Assembly (NCBI GenBank): GCA_964059195.1
Contig: CAXKWD010000001.1
Location: 159,390,532-159,454,531, forward strand
Direction: 5' to 3'
From: Ectobius pallidus
Taxonomy: Eukaryota > Arthropoda > Insecta > Blattodea > Ectobiidae
DNA length: 64,000 nucleotides
The notes beneath the pieces are model-generated. The model did no database searches. It was not told where the DNA came from and worked only from the letters and a program-made list of their open reading frames with translations. The translations under genes and the position numbers were made by a program. This document shows positions 26,598 to 40,019 of this stretch, in pieces. How positions within the stretch are numbered: the stretch's first letter is position 1; each line of letters begins with the position of its first letter.

Positions 26598-28650
26598 ACT
26601 AGCTTAAAAGGCCCGGAGTCGCCCAGGTTTATATTTTTTAATTTGAAATTAACTTGATGAAGGACTTTCGATTTTCAAACTCTAGGACCTTGTGTAATAT
26701 GCACGTAGAACTTGAAATGAGGAACTCGAACTATTCCCTCAGAATGTTGCATTCCGTTGCTTCTACTCACCATACCTGGGAGGGGTTGAAATAAGAAGAA
26801 ACATAAATTCCGATTACATAAGATTGTATAGTCTTTATGGAAAATTTTATTTCTCACTCTCTTGTTACCATACAACCGTTTCGGAGCTGAAAAAAAAAAA
26901 AAATATATATATATATTCAATATCACTTTCATACTTTCCTCCCCCAATACCTGGGACGTAATATACTGTGGGTATAGGACTGAAAATGTTCCATCCTATT
27001 TTGTGTTCTTGTAGAAGTTTAGGGCCTATGATAAACATCCCTATACAAAGCCTACAGCTATGAGTGACGAATCAGTGGATAGGATTTTTTACAGACTTCT
27101 CATATAGCATACTCACTGGTTCACACTTAAGCTGTCCCTGCAATACGACCGCTTATTCTACATCAAAATGTGAAGTGAGAAAATGATTTTTCCATGTTGA
27201 GGGTAGAGAAAGTTAGGTGACTGCATCACACTGTGCTTTATTTTCTTGGATTTCATTCATCAAGAATTATTTTCACAAATGTATTAATTACATCGATAGA
27301 ATCAGAATTTATTAAAGCCCAGTATTGTGTAATTCCCAAATCGCTATGTGAACACTGTAAACAATACTTTTTGTCATAACTGAATTGCATTTCATTTTTC
27401 AGTATAATATTTTCAGAAATTATATAAATTTTCAAGGGAAGGAGTGGTTTGTTTGAATTTTAGTGTTCACCGAGTTACTTTCCGGGCTTAACTGGGTATG
27501 TGTGCAAAATTTCGTGCAAATTGGTCAAGAAATGTAGATTTGTATAGGGAACATACATTCATACATACAGTGAGTTCAACGCAAGAGTTGGCCAATGACG
27601 CGGGTTTCTGCGTCGCGGCTGGCACAGCTCCAACTCCCGAGCGATCAGGTGAAATATCTACGCAAAGAATGCCGCGGTCGTTGTAATGATTCAGGTTCTC
27701 ACATTTACAGTTAAAATTACAATGAAAATAACCACGTACCTCATCACAAGAGATGTTGGAAATGTTCTCCTCTTGCATAAGCACAACACTGGCACCTTTT
27801 TTAGGGAATTTTCTTTCACGCGCGTAAGTTCAGCTTCCGAGATAGAGTTAATTTCTCTTGTGATATTGTCTTTATGTTCTTCTTGTGTATGGGAAATTGA
27901 TCTATACAGTTTATTTTTCAAGTTTCCCCATAAATAATATTTACAAACTGTTAGAAGAACTTGATGACAATATCACATAGGCCTATCACAAGAGAAAGTA
28001 ACTCTGTCTCGGAAGCTGAACTTATGCGCGTGAAAGAAAATTTCCTAAAAAGGTGCCAGTATTGTCTGGATGCAAGAGGAGAACATTTCCATCATCTCTT
28101 GTGATGAAGTACGTGGTTATTTACATTGTAATTTTAACTGTAAATGTGATAACCTGAATCATTACAACGACCGCGGCATTATTTGCGTAGATATTTCCCC
28201 CGATCGCTCAGAAGTTGGAGCTGTGCCAGCCGCTACCCAGAAACCCGCGTCATTGGCCAACTCTTGCGTGGAACTCACTGTACATACATACATACACACT
28301 TTCGATTTGTCTTGGTTGCAAGACTCACACATTTTTGTTGTTGTTGTTATGAAAACATCTGACAGCGTAACTCTTAAACTGTGAATATGTCACACTTCTT
28401 TTGTCACATTTCACTTTTTTAAATCTTTTTTTATTTGTTATGTAAACAATTGACAGCAGAACTCTCTAACTGTGCCTCATTTCAAATTTCCGACTTTTCC
28501 CGTGGATTTTCCAAAACTTTTCTTTCATACAAACCTTGTCCTGGCAATAATTACGAACACAACAAAAAAGAAATCAGTCAAATCGGTCGAGCCGTTCTCA
28601 AGTGATGCGGCAACACACATTTTGGTAATTCATTTTTATTAATATAGATT
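26598..28650. mobile_element. Retroposon-like repeat nested in the hAT-like element
   Basis: It begins near ACTAGCTTAAAAGGCCCGG and ends near 28650 with a segment (AAATCGGTCGAGCCGTTCTC at about 28579-28598, then TTATTAATATAGATT) of a kind I associate with the ends of abundant insect repeats. It contains the palindrome at 27551-28297. No complete reverse transcriptase or transposase frame is present. Exact ends are uncertain. Confidence 0.5.
27551..28297. repeat. Large palindrome, arms about 340 bp, 60-bp loop
   Basis: Bases 27551-27887 and 27951-28297 are reverse complements at roughly 90 percent by eye. Each arm reads CATACATACA at its outer end, then an AGTTGGCCAATGACGCGGGT segment, and ends in a TTTCTCTTGTGATA segment. 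Both arms keep a matching open frame (28070-28384 plus; 27488-27784 minus) containing the residues ENIS.ISCDEVRGY and NHYNDRGI. That could be a relic of a coding segment or chance. Either strand would fold into a long hairpin RNA. Confidence 0.85.
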
Positions 28651-29562
28651 TATACCACTCATTCATCAATGATCACGATCAAATAACACGGACATACAGT
28701 ACACGGAAATACAGAGGCCTATTAGGATTACTTGGGCCCATATTACTATCCCTGATAAGTACTGTATTACGCCATTTAACACCCGAATTTCACCGTATAG
28801 ATTTTAGAACCGAAGTTCATTATTTACAGGCCCATTAACAGTGTTAATTAATTTTTTTCCAATTCCTGTCTATAATTATCTTCATAATAAATTACACTTT
28901 ATTTTCGGTATTTCACATTGTACATCTAGGTCAACGCAGCCACAGAACAACGAATCTGAGCTGAGCTTCCACTCTAATGTTTTTGGTTTTACCGATATTT
29001 AGAAGCTAGGTCCGCTAGCTTATTCATCCCTCTCGTAGTCATTCAAAGAACTGAACTTTATTTTGTTACTGGATAACGAAGTTTGAAGCAAAATAATTAA
29101 TTTCCCCGCAAAGTCCTAGGAAATATTTTCATGAAGACAAAGCATTGCTGCTCTTTAGAATAGACTACCATTAAGTATGGCATGTACTGTATAGTCCGAG
29201 TTTAAAACTCAATATAAACTGAAAAGAAGTTGCATGATTTATAAAAAATGTAGAAAAATAGCTTATTTGAAGAGAACAAATGCAAAAAGGCAATATTAGG
29301 CTCTAACATCAAAATAGGCTGTTTTAGGTCCTATAAAAGGATCAGTTTAAGTCATGAAACGTGTATATACTAGTTTTAGTGTATTTACCTTTTAAGTATT
29401 AAAACAGGATTTTACCTAAAATCCGAAGTCTACTTATAACAAATTTCGAACTTTTAAATGGGAAGTTAAAACCTATAAAAACAATAAGAACTAATTCGGG
29501 TAAATGTAACGAAATATTTATTTATGGGCTTCAGAGGTCTTTCGTAATGTTCGTAAAGTGCT

Positions 29563-29694
29563 TGGAAAGGTAAAGTCAGACAGAAAAATTAAATGCCATA
29601 GCCGGGATTTGAACTTAGTCGGGATTTGAACCAGGATCTCCGGTTCAAATCCCAGCAATGGCATTGAATTTTTCAGTCTGACTCTACCTTTCCA
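29563..29694. repeat. Inverted repeat of two SINE-like fragments
   Basis: Arms of 52 bases (29563-29614 and 29643-29694) are near-perfect reverse complements across TGGAAAGGTA, GTCAGAC and GGGATTTGAAC. Each arm carries a B-box-like GTTCAAATCCC, so two tRNA-like fragments face each other across 28 bases. The spacer itself holds another GGGATTTGAACC copy. Confidence 0.75.
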
Positions 29695-31264
29695 CAACCA
29701 GTGTGAAAGAATTATCATTCGGTAGTGCTTGGGCGGATTCAATCAAAGTCGGCCTTAGTGGAACTAAAAGGTTAAGCACTGTCTTTCTGCTCCCAGCCTA
29801 AGTCGATGGCATTTATTTTTGCGTGAATGCGACAGTCCCATGTCCCATGTCCCTATATCTGAATCCCTATAGATATTATCGGTAATATCAAAATAATGTT
29901 TCATACCAACCATGTATTGAATGAAGACTATTAAAACCAAACGCAAAGAACATTTCCTAAAAGGAACTATTGGAAATTATGTAAACTCATTTGCCAGTGA
30001 ACTCTTCTACTTAGGCTGTCGTGGTGACAAAAATATGTGTACAACTGTCTTTTTAAAATTAATTTGTTACAGGTTCAATGGTAACATTGTCAAACATCAA
30101 CAATTTCAAATTTAAAATAATTATTGTGTGACTGCATAATTTTAAATTCAATTATGTAAATTATTGTAGGATACATATTTTCAAAATGTTTTAGGGACTT
30201 ATTTTGCCTTCTTCGGGAAAGTATTGCCACTTATAAGCTGCCGTCAAAGACTTGATTGAAAGTGGGAAAATAAGCTACCTAAAACTTTCAGTAACAAAAT
30301 TGACAAATTCAGATGAATATTTATAGTTTTTAGTTTAAGAGTACTTATATTTTAAATACAAGGCAAAGTTAAATTATGCATACAACGCTTTTATTGCAAT
30401 AAAGTCTATGTAAAACTACCTTACGGTAGAATCTGTTGTGTAACATACCAAATTCTTACACAGTACTGTATATTATATCAATAGACAATGTAATGTCATT
30501 GATTTTCGTTGGAATTTTAAAGTTTTTTGAGAAAGCCTTGGAGCGACCACATCGTATAGATTATTTTATTATTAATGAGTAAAGCTTTGTAATCATAGAC
30601 AGAGCACAGTATTGCGTAAAGTGGCGTTGGTTGAATCCCCTTCATGAATGACTATATTTTTCTCTACTACTGTATGAAAAATGGAATGATTGGAATAATA
30701 GATTGATGTTTCTTTGTAGATTCATGAGAGCTTCACCTTTGTAGGGTGCGAATATTATACAGTTTATTGTATCGATTGGGTTTTGCACAGTTCCTGTAAT
30801 TTGAATATGGAAGGAAGCGCTACAGCATAAAGAAACGGTTCCAAGAAGGCCTTGGCAATAGTGTCATGTATTTGAGTTTTATTGACAACATATAGCGTTT
30901 AAAATATTCATTCCGAACCTGTTGCCAGACGTACGTCCTTCAACTGTCTTTGCATGACACAATCTGCCACGTTTTAAAAACACCATAGCATATCTATGTA
31001 ATAAAAGGAAGTATTTGTATGCGATGCCCTGCCCGATCTATGGCACGCAGAGATTTTAAATTTTTATCATAGGGGAGGAAAGAGGTTTACCACCGACAAA
31101 CTGGCGGAAAACGTAATTATTAGCGCTTATAAACGCCTAATAAATTGTGGCGTGCTTCGATTTTATTAGCCCGCTCTGATTGTTTCATTTGTTTATACAT
31201 TATAACGTTATTGAATTATGAAGAAGGTGGATTATTAAGTGCCAGATTGGTACTTTATAATATT
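29695..31264. other. AT-rich non-coding sequence
   Basis: No gene, RNA or terminal repeat that I can support. Confidence 0.45.
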
Positions 31265-31945
31265 GTGTGGGGACGGGAAAATGTATGTCCGTCCGTCCAT
31301 CCGTGCGTCTGTACGCGCGATAACTCAAATACACTTAGTTGGATTTTCATGAAACTTGGTATGCATATTTATAACGTCCATGGGAAGAAGCCTATTGATA
31401 TTTGATTAATTCGGTTTACCAATACTGGAGTAAAGCCCAATTTAGTGCCTATTTTATGGTAATGTATTAGAAAGAATATAACACGCAAATCAGTTATCAT
31501 GGCAGCATATTGTTTTAGAGTGTTCATATACGGTTTTGGAAGTTGCAATACAGTTAGCTATGATAAATAACACTATTTATTCAAATATACTTATCAAACT
31601 AGACCGTTAAACTGAGCGAGATGGCCGAGATGATCCCTGGTTCAAATCCCGTAGCCGGCCAATTTGGCATTTTGTTGTTGTATTTTTATGTGAATGTGCG
31701 ATTGTCAAGATATCACACATATGTATATTCTGCTGATTCTGGACGATGTTAATCTGATTAAAAAAACCTAGACCTTTGTTCTTCCGTGAGTCCTGCTTAA
31801 TGAATCAATCTGGAGCTTAACTCGGAAATCGATTGAAATTAAAAAAAAAAACTTAATTTTCTGCATATCATAATTGGAATTATAACTGACTAAACAAAAG
31901 CATTCTGGCACTTTGTTACATCAGTTTACCTGATTTTATTTCATT
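31265..31945 (+). repeat. Composite retroposon repeat, copy 3 (most complete), with SINE head
   Basis: It starts with GGGGACGGGAAAATGTATGT and a (TCCG)-rich run, then a conserved stretch through TTGGAAGTTGCAATACAG. A tRNA-like head follows with an A-box at 31617-31631 and a B-box at 31639-31650 (GGTTCAAATCCC). The body ends near 31775 and the tail runs through AACTCGGAAATCGATT to about 31945. The boxes are only about 20 bases apart, closer than in the copy at 235-291, so the head carries a deletion. The 86-codon frame at 31145-31405 belongs to the repeat and is not a gene. Confidence 0.65.
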
Positions 31946-34900
31946 AATGGATTTCATTGTGATGTGCAATGGATATTCAAAATAATGCCATTCAGCCCCT
32001 GTAGTGTAACTTCCCGCGGGCAAAGTAGTACTCATTCCTCGGATCCCAAGCATCCCTTCGGATATACTGTTTCAATTTAGACGTCTGAAATTCCCCATTA
32101 ATCTGAGTTTCGCTATGAGCATCAACAAGTCACAAGTATAATCACTTAAAGCTGTAGGATCGACTTTCGGAAACTTTGCTTCTCCCATGGCCAACTGCAT
32201 GTGGGTTGTTCAAGAGTTTGAAATGCAAACGATCTATACATCTATTCAGACATCTTAGCTCCAAATGGAAGTACAATTAATGTGGTTTAACTCAATTATT
32301 GTGATGGAAGCTCTATAAGGAATTGTAAAAAATATCGGGTCTTTAGAATCGTTTTACTTTTATTTCTACCATCATTAACCCGGTACGTTATGCTAAACAT
32401 TGAAAGTAAAAACATAATTTAAAAAAAAGGCTAATTCATGTAATTTATGTAAAAACGATGTCAGTATTAATAAATATGTTTTAAATATTTTGCTTTTAGA
32501 TAAATTGTTAAAAAATCTAGCGGTTGAATTATTAAACCCAGGAGAAACCGCGTCAAAATTTCACCTAAATGTGCGTTAACTTATCCGGTGAAATACTAAA
32601 TTTTTATACCTTATCTTGTTGAGTAGAGAAAAATTTAAGAGCAATAAAATTGGTGGTAACATAAGTAGAATAATATGTTGTAAATGAGATCTGAACCAGT
32701 GCGTTTACGATATGAACAGCTGATACTGGTGGTTGGATATACTGTAATATGAATTGCATGACTCTCCATAGTATGACCGTGAAATCTATCTTGCGATATA
32801 GACAGATTAGCGCTTAAATTCGCGAGACTAAATTTCTCATGCTAATTATAGATTCGTGCCGGACTGCAAAGGAAATAGATAAGCAATGCTTAGCTCATGA
32901 TTTATATTTTGTACCCTATTATCTAAATTGTACATGAAATTTTAATTTCTTTGTAGTTTTTTCCGTTATTTTATTGTAAATTTAAGGCAAACTACTGCCT
33001 TCTATAGGCTACATTATGTACTGAAGGATTAATCATCTAAACGTTATGTAATTCATAGCATTTATTTTTGCTAACTATTAATCACGAACCTGGATTTTAC
33101 TTAAATCCTAAGTCTCTGCAATTGTATGAAACATAAGTATCTATAAACGTGACAGTTGAAGAAATATTTATTCATCTTGTTTTGCTATTTAAAAACTTTT
33201 TTTGCGAAGAATTTGACGGATTTTCCAAATCTTGAATGTGATCTATTATCATTAATCGAGTGAAATGGATGTACAGAGCTTGTCAAATCCTTCTTGGAAG
33301 ATATTTTTAAGTTTTTCGAACTGGGCAACTTAAGATCAGTAAGTCAATTTCGTTAGAACTGCATCTTATTGTTTTGTATTGTATTGTATATATTTCAACA
33401 ACAAAAAAAATAAATTTACAGTTAGCAATTACAAAAGTTTAACTTACAGTTAGGATTACAAATAACCTACAGTTAGGATTACACTTACAGTTAGGATTAC
33501 AAATAGCTTACAGAACGAGAGAAATCCCTATTGCTTAACCCTATCGTAGCTCATTATTATGAAAGAATAGGGCTTATGGCTCATCTTCTGTATAATGCTC
33601 CTCCTGAAAGGGTTGACAGTTTTGGGGGTGGTATGACGATATGCCGAAAACTAAGCCCGATAAACTAGAAAATAAGTATATGGACATTTATGTGGTTATA
33701 TATTTATAGCGTTGGTATTTTGAGAATAATCCTTATAGGTCGTTTACTGTTGTGTGCATTGTATATGTAAGCTTGTTTGAATTTAATTTTTTAGGCCTTT
33801 CTTCATCGTATTCAAATCTATTCGTTAGCAAAATATATGTGAATTCGTGCATATAATTGACAATTCAAGAGTAACGAGATGGAAATAACACGTCCTACCA
33901 ACTGATTCCCCACTAACTTTCAGCAAGATAAGAAATACCCAGCCAGATATTTGCAACGAGACTGAATTCTGTAGTCGGACCGTTCGTGTGGTTATTCCTC
34001 AACTGAAGGGCTCAATAAAAAAAGGTGGTACAAGTGACAGTCTAAAATTCTATTTCAAGTGATAATACTATTCTCAGATGTGTGAATATCTCAGGAATAG
34101 AACTGTTTTAATTTTAAATTTGAATATTACATTTTATAGAGAGAAATAGAAACCGTTCTTTCCATTAGCTCTTTACTTACCTGAGAGTACTTTTACGACA
34201 TTATATAAAAATTTTCTGCACTTGTCACTTTCATCATCTTATTTCTAATACCTAATTAGTAGCTTGGAGTATTTCGTGTATGTGTGCGTGTTTGCCTATC
34301 AGTACAGCAACAATGAGATTTGTCCTCATACTATGTACTCATGTATACAAGGGTATCGTGTGCATCTAGTGAATATTTTATGTAGTTTGCAGTGTTGATA
34401 ATGTTTTCAGTACGTACGTTTAAGAAAATGTGCATAGAGATAGAGACTGAAAGGGATGGGAGATAGAAAGAGAGAGTCTATGTGCGTGAGAGAATGGGAG
34501 GAAGGCTTTGAGAACAGGAAGATGTTTATAGTGAGACCTAACAGAAAGAGGAGGCAAAAGAGCGTTAGATTAACGGGCAGCCTTAAAGTCCAGGTTTCTG
34601 TATTTTAGTTTGTTCCATTACGTTTATCTCCCAATAGCTATTGTTCATAGTGCTATTGATAATTATTTTTAAATAAAAGAAACGCCTGAATAGCTTTTTG
34701 TTATGCTGACAACATAGTATGCTAATACTTTCTTTGTTATTAAAACAACAGACTAACGTACAGCATTTGTATAGCATCAATGTGACTTTGTTGTGCTTTT
34801 ATTAAAACACATTAAAACAATGAAGTGTGCTACATTGAGCCTAATTTGTGCAGTGTAATGAGCCTTAGGTCTTGCTGTCTGTGTGAATAATCTTTTCTTA

Positions 34901-35036
34901 CATAATTTTTTCCCTTTTGTGGAATTTAAGAAATTTATAAAAGAAGAATAAAACAAAAAAGAAAGAAAAACGAAACACATACAAATATAATTTGTACTAA
35001 AAAGTCTACAGAAACCTCTAGTATATATACGTGCAT
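31946..35036. other. AT-rich sequence with a short tandem repeat
   Basis: Bases 33419-33502 hold about three copies of an ACTTACAGTTAGGATTACAA-like unit. An end similar to the hAT-like element at 29432 (GATTTTACTTAAATCCTAAGTCT) occurs at about 33093-33115, suggesting a relic of that family. Otherwise I see nothing. Confidence 0.4.
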
Positions 35037-35037
35037 C

Positions 35038-35038
<1 letters not shown>

Positions 35039-35081
<43 letters not shown>
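35039..35081. repeat. (TA)n microsatellite
   Basis: An uninterrupted alternating TA run. Confidence 0.95.
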
Positions 35082-35084
<3 letters not shown>

Positions 35085-38000
35085 GTCTGCTTGAAACTGT
35101 TGGTATTTTATGGTTTATTTTAAAATAAAAAGAAACGTACTATGACAGCTAACGCAAATGTGATGACAACTACGTATTGTTCCACAGGAAAGTGCGAATC
35201 AGACAAGAAATCTTAAAATATGCAGTTGGAAGGGCACCGTTATGCTCGCATTTAATAATGCATTTTGAGAGATCTTGAACAGGATAGCAAATACGACAAA
35301 ATAAGAAACATCAATATTTTTCATTTCAGAATAATCTCATTGCAACGTGTAGCGTCAGTTCAGCGTTTCCTGTAAGAGGAGCCCGGGCGTGTCGAATACT
35401 CATAAAATGCATTTTGGCAAATGAGTCTTCAGTACGTCTGGGTGCCTCTAAGAAGAAACGCTGAATTCATACCAGCTTTGGATCAAGTTGATTCTTTTAA
35501 GGCTGTGAACAACACTGTTTTAATGCATTTTTATGGTGTTCTAATATGGGTACCTCAGATAAGAGGTCTCTTATCTGGGTATAATTCACAACTTTATATA
35601 GCCCTAACTTACAGACCCTTACTGGGATAAATGAAATTCATAAACATCATTTATTTATTGATACATTTCATTTTGTTCCTCTAGTGCTGGTAATACGATT
35701 TTAATTGTGAATTATTTTCCACCTTCAAGCACTAGTATATTTTATATTGATATTGCAATAATAGGATGCTGACGGAGAATTTCTAGACAGTTTTTGTACC
35801 TGTTTATTTTATTTTATTATAATAAATACACAATAAAATCTAAAAAGCCTATGTTGAAGAAGAAACGTCAGGTTAAAATCTATGTACAAAAGTATTCTTC
35901 TACCAACAGTCACAATATTAAAATTAATCAGGTGAATTTCCAGTGGTTAAAAATATACAAGAATATAGTATGTACACTGTTTTTTATAATATTAAAATTA
36001 TCGTCAATAGTTAAAAATGTACAAGAGTCTATTCTTCCATTATCAATCTCATCAATAAAATTGTTTTTTCATTTATCTTAACTATGTATACACTGTTTTT
36101 TATGAGTTGGTACCACAATGGTACGGTATATATGTAGATTCGTAGTATGGATTTTCTAGAATTCTTCTGTCTGCAGTCATTAAACAATATCAATGTATTT
36201 TACATGGAGATGCATTTCGATGCCTGGTTTTGCATCATCTTCAGGCCCAAACAAGTTATATTTATACTTGTTTATGGTGAAGTGTTCATTGCGTGAGCAA
36301 TTTATATATTAATAAATATTAATAAATATTAACGAAGTCTCAATGTCTCCACTTCATCATTCATGTATAAAATAATTCACTTAATCTGTTGAGGGTTAGT
36401 CTCAGTATATATACTTATGAAGTAGAAAATATCCCATCAGTAATCCGCTTATGTCTGTATAAACTTTGTGGAAGTTCTTGAGGCTCCCATGCTTATTTTG
36501 TTGGCTTAGGAGACCAATTACAATTATACGTAATTATTAAACAGGTCAGTTTTGGTATAATGACCTCTATTATTAAATCTATTTCGAGTGGTAAAAACCC
36601 ATCTAAAGATAAGCTAATTTTAAAATATTTACAAAAACTAGATAATTATTTTAAAATTCTTATCTTTCGTCTATCTAGAATTACTAGTAAGTGGATGAAT
36701 TCATTATTATTAACTATGATGAAGTTAGTGCAACATCTTTTGCATAATCCATTTGTGAAGTAAATTATTTTTAAATTTAAAGTCATACATAGTCGATAAC
36801 GGTATTGCAGTTTCATAAATGATTGCATCCTGTACTCCATTAACGACATTTTGTTTGAGAAACTATAAAATAATCTCACAATGCTGGTATAAAGTTTCAG
36901 ATTACAATGGATAGGTTTATAGGAAGTATTTATTGTCAAATGCTTTTAAAGGACAATATGTAATATTTCTTTCCTTGTTTCTAAAATATAACTTATTTTA
37001 TCTTTTCCTCGGTTCAGGGATTACATTTATCTTTCTGGTTTGTTTTCTCAGTGGTGTGCCACTTCTTCACAAAATCCGCAGTAGCCTCCACATAGATCAT
37101 ACATGGGTTTGTACAACCAACATAAGTTAAATGACATTTTATTAACTTTATAAAAATATCAGTACACAAGCCTGGAATCTACTTGGTGCCATAGTGTGCT
37201 GTATTTCTGATACTGTAGTTCTAGCTTTACAAAAAATCGTATAAGATTCATTTTTCAACAACTTAAAACCTTTATTTAATTAATTATTTGTAGTGCGTCA
37301 CATTATTTATTCATAAAATTGTATAGGCCTTTCTAGATAACAACCACAATTAGTAATATTAATTTTTAATGACCCGCTTCAAATATAATGTTTTTTGGAA
37401 TGATTTTGTATATCTATCGGCTCACCTTAGAAAATAGAGATGAAGTATTGTATGTTTTAATTATGCAATAAATAGAACGTTTTACCGAAAGATATCCATG
37501 TTGTAAGATGGAATTATTCATGTTTCGATTCCTTCTTTACAAAACCCGCATTAGAGTCATAATTTTCATGAAATTCATTAACTGTAGCGCATTCTTCTTG
37601 CTCAGAAAATTGCATACCTAACAACTTCAATAACAGAGAATCGTATTTTCGTAACTGGAGTACTCTACAATTTCGTATGAAATTGGAAGATGTTCTTTTC
37701 TGTTGAATTTTGTAAGTGTAAGTGTTTATTACAATAATTAACTTTTTACAAATTCCAATGCAAACAGTCGCATGGGTCCGCATGGGCCGTACATGCTTAC
37801 GCAAAAACGCACAAAAAAAGAACAAATAATATAAATACAAAATAACACAAACAAACTAAATCTATTCCTCACCCTCCACACCCGCTCTCCAATTCGTCGC
37901 TTTTTCAAACCTGAGCTGTTGAGCTACCTTGAGAGAAGGGAATGTAAAGACATCGCAGGTAATAAAAAGAACTCTGCGCTGAAATAACTCAACATAGGAG

Positions 38001-38120
38001 GAAAATGCAAAATAAATATAATTTTAATAATCTTTATGTATTTATAGCATACTTAAATGTAGCAGAATTAACGAACTACAATCAAAACACAAAACTGGAC
38101 GTGGCATTGATTATGTCGCT
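35082..38120. other. Non-coding sequence with a possible retroelement end
   Basis: At 36205-36250 the minus strand reads GGGCCTGAAGATGATGCAAA followed by CATCGAAATGCAT. This resembles the ends of Penelope-like or related retroelements of arthropods, but no reverse transcriptase remains. A perfect 10-base hairpin (CAGATAAGAG, GT, CTCTTATCTG) lies at about 35557-35578. No gene is supported. Confidence 0.35.
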
Positions 38121-38204
38121 GTAAATACTAGCCAACAATGCTCGAAATGTTGTATGGAGTATTGTAGTGAGTATTGAAAATCTGGTGAAACTTTTTTTGT
38201 GCAC

Positions 38205-38235
38205 ATATCGCACACTTGCTGCAAAAGTGACACAA
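38205..38235 (-). repeat. 31-bp inverted repeat partner, left copy
   Basis: The minus strand reads TTGTGTCACTTTTGCAGCAA and on through GTGTGCGATAT, identical over 31 bases to 43065-43095 on the plus strand. Weaker similarity continues on both sides. The pair brackets a decayed transposon-type gene, so it may represent terminal or subterminal repeats. Confidence 0.7.
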
Positions 38236-38485
38236 CTCAAAAATCGTAGTTTTTGAGTTATCTATATGAACAAGCTCCAGAAATGCTCCTTCACCGATCA
38301 TAAATAAATGGTGCAAAAATACGTTGCACAAACTTTCTCGCATATACGTGTTAAAGGCTAGCACAGAAAAAATTAAATTAAAGAGACAATTAAATTTTAT
38401 TTATTACATTTTCATAAAACTAAGAAGTATCTAGAACGGAAACCATCAGAGTCGATCTTCATGTTTAATGGTTTTACCGTGAATC

Positions 38486-38554
<69 letters not shown>
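38486..38554. repeat. (TAA)n microsatellite
   Basis: About 22 copies of a trinucleotide. A frame of 22 tyrosines on the minus strand is an artefact of it. Confidence 0.95.
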
Positions 38555-38556
<2 letters not shown>

Positions 38557-38784
38557 ATGACAGTAAAACTGCATATTATTAGTACTACTAGTATTACTAC
38601 GGGAAAATTAAAATATAAGTCGCACCTTGGGATAAATCGGCCCCACCCAACCCACCCACCAATACAAGGACAGTTGGTCACTCTGCTTCGCTCAGAAACA
38701 AAATACATCACACAGTAAATGCAAATGTGAATATCGAATGGACGGAGCTTAAGGGGCGACTTATATTTGAATTTCGCTATACTG

Positions 38785-39092
38785 AAACTAAAACTAAACT
38801 CCGTGGCACTACATTCCTTGAGGGATTTGGTCTACCAACCGACCGGTGTGTCATCTACCACAGGCAGATGGCAGGGTTGGGGCATGTGGTCAGCATGCCG
38901 ACCCCCACGACCGTTAATGGTGGTTTCCATGACCGGAGCCGCTACTTCTCTATCAAGTAGCTCCTCAATTTGAATCACGAGGAAGTGTACCCCTACCAGA
39001 CCCCTCAACCTCAGAAAAATCCAAGGATGTACCGGGGATCGAACCCGGACCGACGGATCTGACGCTAACCACAAGACCACGCCGGCGGTCCT
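38785..39092 (-). repeat. tRNA-derived SINE, minus strand
   Basis: On the minus strand an A-box-like TGGTCTTGTGGTTAGC lies at 39079-39064 and a B-box (CCGGGTTCGATCCCC) at 39048-39034, followed by a body of about 240 bases. The head preserves the tRNA-like promoter well but the rest does not fold as a tRNA. The 3' limit is approximate. Confidence 0.7.
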
Positions 39093-39317
39093 ACTGCTGT
39101 TACTACTTAGGTTATATTGCAAGCTTTAACTGCATTGTAGGTCATGTAATGTGTTTAGTATGCTTGCGTGAACTATTAGTCTATTGTAACAACTCATTCG
39201 CGTCATCTGTTTCTATTGTTTAGTGATGTCTTCGTATGTGGCATTCAGTTTAAACGATTATAATATCCAGTGACGTAGCGGCGATGAGTTATGGAAAATA
39301 AGCAAGTCCTACAAACC

Positions 39318-39440
39318 CGGCGTTTGCTTTTGCGAACGAGGAAACCATGAAAAACCCAAGTCAATTTGGGCGGCTACGAGGTTTGATTTGAACTCAGGAC
39401 CTCTTCCCTGTCAGCCCATAGGCCTACCACATCGCTGTAA
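39318..39440 (-). repeat. SINE fragment, minus strand, same family as 53683-53800
   Basis: It shares GGAAACCATGAAAAACCCA and the following TCAATTTGG segment with 53683-53800. A degraded B-box-like TTTGATTTGAACTCAGG lies at 39382-39398. Only the head and first part of the body remain. Confidence 0.6.
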
Positions 39441-40019
39441 TTGGTTTAGTGTGTTCAATGCGACTGAGCTAAACTGATTGCATTTCACAACAATAAGTAC
39501 ATTAGGCCTATAGTTTTCTTGTTGCTAGTGGCAACAAAATGCCATTCATATTTTAATTGATATGTATGTTCTGAAATTCGCATTTAAGCTGTACTTATTT
39601 CGTTTTTATCTTGATATCTATTAATTGTATAAAGAAATGTTTTAAACAAAAAATGTTCATTTTAATTTTCTCTACAACTTTACTGTGGTAGGGTTTCATG
39701 TATCACTTACTGTAATGGATATAATCTAGAAAAACTGAAAATGGATACGAATAAAGTACCCCTTAAGTCATTTTTGCAGAAATACAGATATAGCCATTTT
39801 ATTACTAATAGATAAGAGTTTCCAATTTTAAATTTTTATTAAAATCGTTAGAGCCATTTTTTCAAAAATCAAAAATTTTAAAAAAGTTTTCATGAAAAGT
39901 CCCCTTAATATTTCAGTTGTAAAGTTAAATTTCTGGGCGGTTCGACAAAATTTCGAAAAAGTCCTTATTTCAAAAAATGAAGTAAATACAACGAGCCGTT
40001 TACCCGCTGTGCTTGTCCA

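Larger units (their letters stand above)
26425..29432. mobile_element. hAT-like element split by a nested insertion
   Basis: The left end starts TAGAGTTCGGACCTTTAGG and the right end read inward starts TAGACTTCGGATTTTAGG. They are flanked by an 8-base near-duplication, CTTACAAC (26417-26424) and CTTATAAC (29433-29440). Both outer segments (26425-26597 and about 29230-29432) share a TAGGCTC/TAGGT-rich interior. The middle, about 26598-28650, is a different repeat. I infer a short hAT-like MITE later split by that insertion. The one mismatch in the duplication is consistent with age. Confidence 0.7.

Noticed and set aside
27488..28384. Frames in the palindrome as a host gene
   Set aside because: They occur only as mirrored copies in a repeat. 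No start context, splice sites or domain is recognised, so they are described under the palindrome.
33419..33502. TTAGG-containing repeats as interstitial insect telomere sequence
   Set aside because: TTAGG occurs once per 22-base unit rather than in tandem, so it is a different short repeat.
38484..38711. Frame ending in a run of 22 tyrosines
   Set aside because: Direct translation of the (TAA)n microsatellite.
39034..39092. Possible true tRNA gene on the minus strand
   Set aside because: Good promoter boxes but no complete cloverleaf; the sequence continues into a SINE body.
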